This document shows, piece by piece, positions 16,132 to 23,798 of a stretch of DNA of 64,000 nt. The stretch lies in the NCBI GenBank assembly GCA_000702025.1, contig JNKJ01000025.1, forward strand, positions 1 through 64,000. The letters run 5' to 3'. Below the pieces are notes generated by a model, which was not told where the DNA came from, ran no database searches, and saw only the letters and a program-made list of their open reading frames with translations. A program made the translations under genes and the position numbers. Positions within the stretch are counted from its first letter, which is position 1; each line of letters starts with the position of its first letter. Source of the stretch: Blautia schinkii DSM 10518 (lineage in GTDB: Bacteria; Bacillota; Clostridia; Lachnospirales; Lachnospiraceae).

Positions 16132-19100
16132 GGTTTCTCACCGAGCCGTCCTGCACGGTCACGGTACCGTTCTTGTTCACTATGGCTGCCTTTCCTTCGC
16201 TGTCCGGCTTCAGTTCTGTCTTGTCCTTGTCATTAAGGATCACGGTTCCATCAGGAAGAGTCACGACACCTTCCGGGGTTTCAAAGCTTCCGTCCGGCTT
16301 GGCAATGGTGCCGTCCGGGTAAGTCTCGGGCACTATTTTTAAGAAGGACACGTCTATGGTATGTCCTGAGGTAACTCGTTCAAATTTGTAGGAATCAGCC
16401 TTTTCTGCTATTTCCACCTTCTGGCCGTCTACCAGCACCACCGCTGTCTCGTAGCCCTCATCCGGCGTGAATGCGAAGGTCTGGTCTGTATACTCGCGGA
16501 CCGATATGTTTCCGGACGGTGTGATTGTGCCATGCTCTCCGGCGCTAGCCTGGATGCTATAGTAATAGTCGTAAACATAAGCAGACCATTTTGCCTTAAG
16601 TGTCATATCCTGATTTACCGGAGTGGAAGCAAAATCAAAGTCGGAACCATCCTCTGCAAGCCATCCTGAGAAATAGTATCCCGGTCTGGTGGGATCTGCT
16701 GCCGGAGGTTCTACCGTATTCCCCGGATAAACCTTGACTGTGGTATTTGCTCCTGAGCCGCCGTTCACATCGAAAGTTATTTTACATGCGGGCTTTAACC
16801 ATACTTCTGTTAAAGCATTCAACATACGCCCGTCCAGCACCTCCAACTCCCCAGCAGACTGTGGAATAAATGCATTCCAACTTCTTGTTTCATCTCTATC
16901 CGCATAATATGTCCAATCAGAAAAATCCGGCCATGCATTATTTTTCTCTGCCATTATATCCGCATCAATACGTAAGACAGCTTCTTCTGAGGCTGTTTGA
17001 AGGTTTAATGCCGCAATCCCGGCGTATCCAGGTTTTCCCTTCGCGTAAATCTCACCACCGGCAATACTTAAAATCCCTCTTGTACGAATACCAATATCAG
17101 TGCTGCTGACCGACTCAATCTTACCTCCGCTGATTGTCATATCTTTCATTGAATCTAAGCCGGGGTAAAAACCATACGCTCTTATATCCGGCATACCACT
17201 GATTTCCACACTGCCTTCCGCAAATATTGCCGAATCATGGCTGCTTGATGCTTCTATTCTTCCGCCAGTGATGGTCACATTTCCAAGTGACTGTATGCCA
17301 CACCAGTATCCCTCCGTGTTTATATTCGAAGCTCCGCTAATTTCCAGATTGCCGCCCACAAAAATTGCATTGGCATTACTACTTACTGCGTCTATTCTGC
17401 TGTCGCAGATCCGCATATCGCCCCCTGACTCCAAACCGCATAAATAAGTCTTTGTCTCAATATCCGATGTGCTGCTGACAGTAAGCTTTCCTTCTGCCCA
17501 AATGGCATTGCCTTTTCGTGTAACTGCATTTATCTGGCTGGCTGCTATGATAATGTCTTTAGATGAATACACAGAGGGATAGCCACTTTCAACGTTAATG
17601 ATTGTTCCATTTTGAATGGACATTTCATCATCACTCATGATACAATTCCCCTCTTCATTCCCCTTAAGCAAAGCCTTTATATCCGCTCCGTCAAACTTTA
17701 ACTTCCCCGTACTATTTATTGCCTTAAAATATTCTTCGCCTCCCGCAAGTTCAAAAACCATCTTGCTGTTTTCAATCCTAATATCAGTTCCGTTTATTCC
17801 ATAATATGGTTTAAGCGTATGATCATCTACCTTGTAATTCATTTCCGACCCTTTTATCTTAACCGAAGGTAAGCCGCCACCTATTCCAAAAGTATAATTC
17901 ATAACATTAATGGTCGAATCGGAGACTGTGAGTGATGAATTCGTATTGACATTAATAGCGGTGAAGTAAATATTGCTATTTTGGCCCCGTACATTTTCAT
18001 TTTCAAAGGAAATCTCAGTATTTTTAATTGCAATATTTTTCTGGTTGGCAGTAATCCCGGTAAACGTTTTTTCCTGATTATTTCCGCCGCCTTTTACTGT
18101 CAGACTGCCATCGCCCGTAATTGTGAGATTAGATTCAGACTGAATACCGACTCTGGATTCATCATCTGTGATACCCACTGTATTCTGTCCATTCAAAACG
18201 ATGGTACAATCCTTTTCCACATCAAGCCAGATAAATGAATTGCTATGCGAGTGATTATCATTACGTCTTTCTACGGTAGCATTCGTTAATGTCAACGTTC
18301 TTGTGTTCACGTTATAGGATGCCGTGCCGCTGCCACACTGTGTTGTATTGTCCGAAGCTGTCAGGAGATTCACATTATTTACCCACACACCCTCCATAGA
18401 CGATATTTCCACCTCCATGGAACCGGATTTAGTCTTCTCGTAATATACACCTTCTGACACCCTGGCGAAAAAGTAATACTTTTTCCCTATTTCCAAATTG
18501 TTAAAGGAACGGCTGTCCTGCCAGTTTGTTACCTGGGCAATGTCATTGACATTACTGTAGCCGTACTGTATTGCTCCATCACCCGCTCCCGCCGAAAGCG
18601 CCGCTCCCGGCAAAACTACATTAGAACCTTTTATGACTGAGGTACCTGCGAGGGAGATTGTGCGGGATGCTTTTTTTACTGTCAGATTTAGATTAGCTGT
18701 ACTCTTCAACGCTGTGCCATCAGCGCCGCTAAACTCAGCCTGGATGGTATAACTCCCCGGCTTCCAGACAGCTCCGGTAAGGGTGATTTCACCACTGTCA
18801 GCCTGCCCGTTTGACACATTTACCGTTTTTAACAGGCTTGCCCCTGATTTAAAAGTCATCGATCCGTCATCTAAATCATTACCGGATGCATCGCTCACAT
18901 TTGCCTTGATGCAGATTGTCTCACCATAGCCGACATCACTAACCGGGTTGTTATTGCTGTCATAAACGGAAACCCGCACATCAGCAGACTTAATCACTTT
19001 CCCGGTACCGGTTATAGACACAGAAACCTGATTACTATAATCGTTAATTGTCCCATTATTCACAATACTACCGCTTCCGGTTATCTGACCTTTATTTTCT

Positions 19101-20446
19101 ATAACCCCATTATTTGTATGAGATACTCCATCCGGAATCGTCAATACAGCGTCCTCAGGCACAGTTAAAGTACCGTCTGCCGGAATCGTAAAAGGCTCAG
19201 AAACGGGGGCAGTACCATATACCGTTCCCTTATTACCTTCGAAAATTACACCCTGTACCTTACTGATAGTTCCTGCTGCTCCGGCAATACTGCCTTTTCC
19301 AATAAATCTGCCGGTCTGTGAATATGTCATCACTAATACATTTCCATTAAAGGTAATACTCTGTACACCTTTGTTGGAGCCGCTGCCAATGGCAGCGCCT
19401 GACTGGCCGCCAGTGGCTTCCACAAAGGCATTCCCCTGTATGACTATATTTCCGCTCTCCCCGTTAGAACCACCTCCGATACCAGCCTTGCCACTGCTGG
19501 ATGCTTTTACGGAAGCATTTCCTTCGATTGTAATAGAACCGCCGGAACCGTTAGCACCTCCACCAATACCTGCACTGTTTGTGCCTCCGGTTGCTGTTAC
19601 GGAGACATTTCCTCCGATTGTGATCAAACCGCCGGAACCGTTAGCACCTCCACCGATACCAGCACCATTCATGCCGCCTTTCGCTATCAGTTCACCATTT
19701 CCGACTAAAATCAGGGTGGAGCCTGTATTAACCTGTAATGCAGCATTCAAGCCACTGCTACTATCCAGTGTGTTTTTGCTAGTCTCAGCCAATGTCAGGT
19801 TTACAGTCGCCCCATTCATTTGAAAGGCGCAGTCATTCACCTGGATATTTACGCCATTGAGTGTAATATGATGCTCTCCCCCGGTTATTTTAACTGTGTA
19901 CTGACTTGTGTTTCCTGTAATTTTATAGCCATTGCTGTTTGGCGATGTAATTATGACACCGTTTGTATCAGTACCCGATACACTATTTTCACCGATCACG
20001 ATATTGCCTTTGCTGATATCAAGCTCTGTCTGTATGCCATTTCTAAAAAGGATATCCTGTTGCTGATCTTGATTCTGGTCCTCTCCATCCCCAAACTCTA
20101 CTTCCCCATCTTTGGGAATCCCATACTCAGAAGCAGTAAGTGCATCACTGAATATCTCAGTCTCCTCTTCCTCCTGCTTCATCTCATCCTCAGATTCTCC
20201 CACTCCGTCACCCTGTGACAGTGATACCTCACTTTCAAAAAAACCTTCCTCTTGAGGAATAATATTTCCATTTACTTCTTCCGCTCCATCTGTAAACTCT
20301 GCCGCCTCCTCGTTTACAAAGTTCTCCTCTGCTGCCATTTCTTCCGCCATTACTGCAGCAGGAAGCTGCGTCAGGGTTAACACTGCACAGAGTAAGGATA
20401 TTCCCAATCTCTTTTTAACATTTTTACGTTCTGCATTTTTATGCAT
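15494..20446 (-). CDS. Giant secreted surface protein with beta-helix, InlB-type repeat and shared C-terminal module
   Basis: A 1650-residue secreted protein. The N-terminus MHKNAERKNVKKRLGISLLC continues into a hydrophobic core and AVMAEE, a signal peptide after the RBS GGGAGGAGATACT. Residues about 40-130 are strongly acidic. Residues 150-400 contain Gly/Asn-rich repeats (AGIGGGANGSGG three times) typical of right-handed beta-helices, followed by Ig-like segments. Residues 700-1170 form a second parallel-beta region (GDMRICDSRI, GNVTITGGRI) resembling carbohydrate-binding DUF4353-type domains. Near 1225-1290 is a Listeria-Bacteroides repeat (DVNGGSGANTTVKVYPG, YYFSGWLAEDGS). PDG turns and the 212-residue shared module end the protein. 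No sortase signal is seen. It is divergent from the LytTR system, its likely regulator. Confidence 0.88.
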   Translation of the reverse strand: MHKNAERKNVKKRLGISLLCAVLTLTQLPAAVMAEEMAAEENFVNEEAAEFTDGAEEVNGNIIPQEEGFFESEVSLSQGDGVGESEDEMKQEEEETEIFSDALTASEYGIPKDGEVEFGDGEDQNQDQQQDILFRNGIQTELDISKGNIVIGENSVSGTDTNGVIITSPNSNGYKITGNTSQYTVKITGGEHHITLNGVNIQVNDCAFQMNGATVNLTLAETSKNTLDSSSGLNAALQVNTGSTLILVGNGELIAKGGMNGAGIGGGANGSGGLITIGGNVSVTATGGTNSAGIGGGANGSGGSITIEGNASVKASSSGKAGIGGGSNGESGNIVIQGNAFVEATGGQSGAAIGSGSNKGVQSITFNGNVLVMTYSQTGRFIGKGSIAGAAGTISKVQGVIFEGNKGTVYGTAPVSEPFTIPADGTLTVPEDAVLTIPDGVSHTNNGVIENKGQITGSGSIVNNGTINDYSNQVSVSITGTGKVIKSADVRVSVYDSNNNPVSDVGYGETICIKANVSDASGNDLDDGSMTFKSGASLLKTVNVSNGQADSGEITLTGAVWKPGSYTIQAEFSGADGTALKSTANLNLTVKKASRTISLAGTSVIKGSNVVLPGAALSAGAGDGAIQYGYSNVNDIAQVTNWQDSRSFNNLEIGKKYYFFARVSEGVYYEKTKSGSMEVEISSMEGVWVNNVNLLTASDNTTQCGSGTASYNVNTRTLTLTNATVERRNDNHSHSNSFIWLDVEKDCTIVLNGQNTVGITDDESRVGIQSESNLTITGDGSLTVKGGGNNQEKTFTGITANQKNIAIKNTEISFENENVRGQNSNIYFTAINVNTNSSLTVSDSTINVMNYTFGIGGGLPSVKIKGSEMNYKVDDHTLKPYYGINGTDIRIENSKMVFELAGGEEYFKAINSTGKLKFDGADIKALLKGNEEGNCIMSDDEMSIQNGTIINVESGYPSVYSSKDIIIAASQINAVTRKGNAIWAEGKLTVSSTSDIETKTYLCGLESGGDMRICDSRIDAVSSNANAIFVGGNLEISGASNINTEGYWCGIQSLGNVTITGGRIEASSSHDSAIFAEGSVEISGMPDIRAYGFYPGLDSMKDMTISGGKIESVSSTDIGIRTRGILSIAGGEIYAKGKPGYAGIAALNLQTASEEAVLRIDADIMAEKNNAWPDFSDWTYYADRDETRSWNAFIPQSAGELEVLDGRMLNALTEVWLKPACKITFDVNGGSGANTTVKVYPGNTVEPPAADPTRPGYYFSGWLAEDGSDFDFASTPVNQDMTLKAKWSAYVYDYYYSIQASAGEHGTITPSGNISVREYTDQTFAFTPDEGYETAVVLVDGQKVEIAEKADSYKFERVTSGHTIDVSFLKIVPETYPDGTIAKPDGSFETPEGVVTLPDGTVILNDKDKTELKPDSEGKAAIVNKNGTVTVQDGSVRNPDGTYARPARPVIERVEIKKNRADIYLEQETAGATGYDYVISPNPNCIVDKDYTQVNKNVLLTNTSMFYVQQDTYYAYCHSWLRDSNGRKVFSQWSEGYEFTVPGYTPDTPSIVKVANPKKGVVVVTVSVPEGAKGFDVILGRSVKKVNGEKRPVDYGKDVRKNQRSTLKTVTFKNVKPGRIYAALHSYSRTPETNAKVFSRWSGYKTIKVK

Positions 20447-20506
20447 AGTATCTCCTCCCTTGAGCTCTTGACCTTAACGATTAACCTTAAGAATCGGTTT
20501 TCTTTG

Positions 20507-20536
20507 ATTGTTACAGATGAAAGCAGTCAAATCAAT
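20507..20536 (-). promoter_or_regulatory. Promoter of the 1650-residue surface-protein gene
   Basis: On the minus strand, TTGATT (20536-20531) and extended -10 TG-T-AACAAT (20512-20507) with an 18-bp spacer. Its sequence is shared with the promoter at 15449-15477. The leader is about 54 nt. The -35 lies 9 bp from the direct repeat at 20546-20575. Confidence 0.6.
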
Positions 20537-20545
20537 AGAATCGCC

Positions 20546-20575
20546 CTGAACCGGATTTATATGACCTAAACCGTA
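20546..20575. promoter_or_regulatory. Candidate LytTR operator between divergent promoters
   Basis: CCTGAACCGG (20546-20555) and CCTAAACCGT (20566-20575) are direct repeats with a 20-bp period. The complement, ACGGTTTAG and CCGGTTCAG, resembles the LytTR consensus (W-M-M-GTT-N-R-K) except at one or two positions. It lies 9 bp from the -35 position on both sides. Confidence 0.6.
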
Positions 20576-20584
20576 AGAAAGATT

Positions 20585-20613
20585 CCGTATATTTTCATTT
20601 TTTATGTTATAAT
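20585..20613 (+). promoter_or_regulatory. Promoter of the LytTR response-regulator gene
   Basis: A perfect TATAAT (20608-20613) with TG extension lies about 44 bp before the ATG. The -35 position (20585-20590, CCGTAT) is poor, as expected for an activator-dependent promoter. Confidence 0.6.
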
Positions 20614-20657
20614 TTTAATAACATTAAACCGCGTGCCCGATAGGAGGAATATTAATT

Positions 20658-21371
20658 ATGCTGGCTGTGATTTGCGAAGATATTTCTGAGGATTATGAAA
20701 TTCTCAAAGATTACTGTGTCCGATATGAAAAAGAGAATAGTATGCAGATTACCGTCATGCATTTCAAGAATGCCGGTATGCTCCTCAAAAGCAAGGAAGC
20801 CAGAATGGCTGATGTGATGTTTCTGGACATTTATATGGAAGGTGCGTCAGGAGTAGACGCTGCACGTATCCTGCGTGCGAAGGGCTTCTGCGGAGCTTTT
20901 ATCTTTACTACTACCAGCCGCGAACACTATGCCGAGGGCTTTGATGTGGCTGCGCTCCATTATCTGGTGAAGCCGATTACCTGGGATGCTTTCTGTGTGG
21001 CAATGAGCCGTGTTCTTAAGAAGCCTCAGCCCTCCAGAAAGAGCCTGCAGGTAACCTCCGGTTTTACGGAGCTGGAAGTAGATGTAACGGGCATTCTCTA
21101 CATTGAGGTGTATGGGCACAAAACTATCATTCACACGGTCAAGGGCGAGCTCACCGTAAGACAGCCCCTGGCGGCCCTGGAGGCAGCCTTGGGCGGAGAA
21201 CCTTTTATACGCTGCTATCGTTGCTTTATTGTAAACATGGATTATGTACAGCGGATAAATGAGGACAGCTTCTTAATGAAGGATGACCGTGAAATACCTC
21301 TTTCCCGGGATAAACGCGCCTTGCTCAGAAGCATCTACCTGTCATACGTGTTCAAACACATGGAGGAGTAA
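20658..21371 (+). CDS. LytTR-family response regulator (AgrA-like)
   Basis: A 237-residue two-component regulator. Residues 1-115 are a receiver domain with acidic residues near the N-terminus (CEDISEDYE), the phospho-acceptor D57 (ADVMFLDIYM) and K105 in LVKPI. Residues 130-235 are a LytTR DNA-binding domain (GILYIEVYGHKTIIHT, FIRCYRCFIVNMDYV). The start follows AGGAGGAATATTAATT. The kinase gene begins 2 bp after its stop. The family binds paired 9-bp direct repeats; such a pair lies in its own promoter and faces the large surface-protein gene, which is the probable target. Confidence 0.95.
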   Translation: MLAVICEDISEDYEILKDYCVRYEKENSMQITVMHFKNAGMLLKSKEARMADVMFLDIYMEGASGVDAARILRAKGFCGAFIFTTTSREHYAEGFDVAALHYLVKPITWDAFCVAMSRVLKKPQPSRKSLQVTSGFTELEVDVTGILYIEVYGHKTIIHTVKGELTVRQPLAALEAALGGEPFIRCYRCFIVNMDYVQRINEDSFLMKDDREIPLSRDKRALLRSIYLSYVFKHMEE

Positions 21372-21373
21372 GT

Positions 21374-22729
21374 ATGGAAACATTAGCTGCTGAATATATT
21401 GTATGTGTGATTGAAGCTATTTTGACTATAAGCTTTTGCATTTATGTACTGAAAGACCGGCTGGTGGCAGGCCTGCGGTTTTTAATCCCTTATACCCTGC
21501 TGCTGGCTTTTGCGGGTAGCTTCGTCAGTATGGCCTCGATGCTCTTTATGGCATCCGTCCTGCCCTGGCAGATCGATTACAGCATGGTCAATATACCTCT
21601 GTGGCTAGGGGTTGGCTATTTCAGCATCAGGTACTGCACACAGGAGCGGGGCAGCCGGATATTGCTCATTTTTCTCCTTGCCCAACAGGTGAGCCAACTG
21701 TGCCGCAGTGTCACATTCTTTATTTATGGCACATGGTTTCCCCCTCTGGCGGAGGCGGACTTCTCATGGATTGACATTTTAGGCTTCGGGCTTCCCGCCC
21801 TGCTGATCACCCCATGCCTGGCCTCTTTATGCAGAAAGCTTTATCAGAAGCTTCTACTGATAGATGCACGGTCTTATAAACGCCTCTGGCTGATTCCTTT
21901 GTTCTTTGTTTTGCTTTATTTCGTACAAGTGATACTTTTCCCCATTTATGATTTCGCAATGGCAAACGCTATGAAGGCCATGATCCTCCTGAGTGCCTTC
22001 GTTACCTATTCCCAGACGGTTTCCGCGGTGACAAATGCCGTAAAATTCGCACAGGAGGCCCAATACCGGACACAGCTTGCCCATCAGGTTGACCTGCAGC
22101 AGGCAAGAATGGAGGACTTGGAAAACCATACGGAAGAAATAAAACGGATACGGCACGACAGCAGGCAGCATGCTGCGGTACTGCGCGGTCTTTTGGAAAA
22201 AGGAGCAGTGGAAAAGGCTCTCGCTTATCTGGATGATTACGAGGACAGCATGAAAGCGGCCGTGCAGCCGCCATTATGTGAGAATTATGTGGCAGATACT
22301 CTATGCCGCCGTTATGAAACGCTTGCCATGCAGGCAGACATAAAAACCGAGCTTAACCTGCAGCTCCCAGCAAAACCGGGAGTGGCAGGCAGCGACCTGG
22401 CCGTCATACTGGGGAATCTGTGGGAAAATGCTGTCGCAGCCGCCGTGGATGCCCAGGGGACACACCGGTTTATTCATCTGAAGGTGCGCTGTGACCGGAA
22501 GCAGCTATTGATACATATGGAAAACGGATACAGCGGCATGATCTATCCCCAGGGCGACGGCTTCCTGTCTACGAAGCCCGGCAGGCAGAAGGCCGAGGGC
22601 GTGGGCATTGCCAGCATCCGCGCAGTCGCCATGCGCTATGGGGGCATTGCGGATTTTCAGTATACCCCGGATACCTTTTCGGCCTCGGTGTTGCTTTATC
22701 CTGAAACTGTACCGTGCAGCGGCGGCTAA
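21374..22729 (+). CDS. GHKL sensor histidine kinase (AgrC-like)
   Basis: A 451-residue membrane sensor. Residues 1-220 contain about six hydrophobic segments, as in AgrC/ComD-type sensors. A coiled region (QQARMEDLENHTEEIKRI) leads to the phospho-acceptor histidine in RIRHDSRQHAAV. The ATPase part has the N box ILGNLWENAVAAA and a glycine box GVGIASIRA near the C-terminus. It is translated with the LytTR regulator (2-bp gap, RBS GGAGGAGTAAGT). AgrC-like sensors often read peptide signals, but no AgrD/AgrB-like gene is nearby, so the signal is unknown. Confidence 0.93.
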   Translation: METLAAEYIVCVIEAILTISFCIYVLKDRLVAGLRFLIPYTLLLAFAGSFVSMASMLFMASVLPWQIDYSMVNIPLWLGVGYFSIRYCTQERGSRILLIFLLAQQVSQLCRSVTFFIYGTWFPPLAEADFSWIDILGFGLPALLITPCLASLCRKLYQKLLLIDARSYKRLWLIPLFFVLLYFVQVILFPIYDFAMANAMKAMILLSAFVTYSQTVSAVTNAVKFAQEAQYRTQLAHQVDLQQARMEDLENHTEEIKRIRHDSRQHAAVLRGLLEKGAVEKALAYLDDYEDSMKAAVQPPLCENYVADTLCRRYETLAMQADIKTELNLQLPAKPGVAGSDLAVILGNLWENAVAAAVDAQGTHRFIHLKVRCDRKQLLIHMENGYSGMIYPQGDGFLSTKPGRQKAEGVGIASIRAVAMRYGGIADFQYTPDTFSASVLLYPETVPCSGG

Positions 22730-22746
22730 AGCATAAAAGCCGCCGC
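22719..22746 (+). terminator. GC-rich hairpin overlapping the GHKL kinase stop codon
   Basis: GCGGCGGCT (22719-22727) and AGCCGCCGC (22738-22746) form a perfect 9-bp stem. The stop codon TAA overlaps the end of the left arm. No U-run follows, so termination efficiency is uncertain. Confidence 0.5.
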
Positions 22747-22844
22747 AATAGAAAGAATACACACTATCAAATAGCCGTCAAATAAAAATCTATGCCCAAT
22801 ATGGAACATATCGCCTATTTTGGACATCTACACCAAACCTGTTC

Positions 22845-23720
22845 TTATCCGCAGCGCTTCTGCGAAATCAAAAACTCCTCAAACCGCTTCACTCCGCCCC
22901 CGAGCTGTTCAACCTCCTTTGGCCGCTCGCCGGGCGTCTCAGACACATCGAAGAAATCCCCTGCTCTGGTTTTATCCGTGATCATAAAACTGTCGCTTCC
23001 GAAAATCCCTTCTCCGAATCCGATATACTCGTCTCCCCAGAAGCTGCACTCCCCGGCGATTATTCCATGATTTTCTTCCATAAAACCGAGGATTGTATTC
23101 ACATTATCACTCTTGCTGGAAATCCCAACCTCAAGATATTTCGCGTCTGTGGTGGCAAGAACCGGAATCCCCATCTCACGGCCAATATTTTCCGCCAGCT
23201 CCACCAGTCCTTTAAGTCCGCCCACAAAGCCATGTGCCGAAAGGGTTTCCAGAAGCCTTTCTTTTTCCCCCTCCTGCAAAAATAACGCCTCGCCCCGGTT
23301 ATTCTCCACCATAAGGTCAATCTTACAATAATTCGGCCTGGAAAATACAATATCCGTATTCAGTCCATGCTCGTTCAAAAGATATTTGTGGATTGCATAG
23401 CAGACATCATGAATCTGCACCAGCATCTCCCTGTCCGGCAGCTTTTCCCCAAAAGTATACGCCTCGCCGCTCTCGTCAAATCCATAGTTAAACGCGCCGC
23501 GCCCAAGACCGAAAAACAGATTCCTTCTTTCTTCTGGCGTAAAGTATGTATACAGTTTTCCTCCGCCAATGTTTTCCATAGTGGTCCCGCTAATCACCGC
23601 AAGCTTGACGCCTTCGCCAAGGAGCGCTTTCATTGGTCCGATAATATCGTCTACCGGAGCCTTACGGGAAAGTACAGCGGTTCCATCCCAGTCAAAAAAA
23701 ATCGCTTTATATTTTTTCAC
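22845..23720 (-). CDS. HAD-superfamily hydrolase in the GH65 locus
   Basis: A 291-residue protein of the haloacid dehalogenase superfamily. Motif I is DWDGT (residues 10-14, nucleophile Asp); motif II may be the Ser/Thr of AVISGTT; a Lys follows in the middle region; and the acidic motif is GDEYIGFG near residues 228-235. A cap domain lies between. The start is a GTG after GGAGGAAAATACACT. It is the last gene of the GH65 locus, 78 bp beyond GH65. Such loci often encode beta-phosphoglucomutase, also a HAD protein, but the layout here looks closer to Cof-type phosphatases, so a mutase role is not supported by what I can see. Confidence 0.85.
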   Translation of the reverse strand: MKKYKAIFFDWDGTAVLSRKAPVDDIIGPMKALLGEGVKLAVISGTTMENIGGGKLYTYFTPEERRNLFFGLGRGAFNYGFDESGEAYTFGEKLPDREMLVQIHDVCYAIHKYLLNEHGLNTDIVFSRPNYCKIDLMVENNRGEALFLQEGEKERLLETLSAHGFVGGLKGLVELAENIGREMGIPVLATTDAKYLEVGISSKSDNVNTILGFMEENHGIIAGECSFWGDEYIGFGEGIFGSDSFMITDKTRAGDFFDVSETPGERPKEVEQLGGGVKRFEEFLISQKRCG

Positions 23721-23798
23721 AGTGTATTTTCCTCCGTGTTTATAATGTGTGGCAGCGCCACTCTATAGTTTAAATGCCTTATCAGTCTGCCATGAGGG

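Noticed and set aside
15893..16342. Plus-strand frame also present at 12654-12989 with the same N-terminus
   Set aside because: The apparent paralogy comes from the duplicated module on the other strand; it is not an independent gene.
19371..19823. Plus-strand 150-codon frame opposite the giant surface-protein gene
   Set aside because: Pro/Leu-rich complement of the Gly-rich beta-helix repeats; no RBS, clearly a shadow frame.
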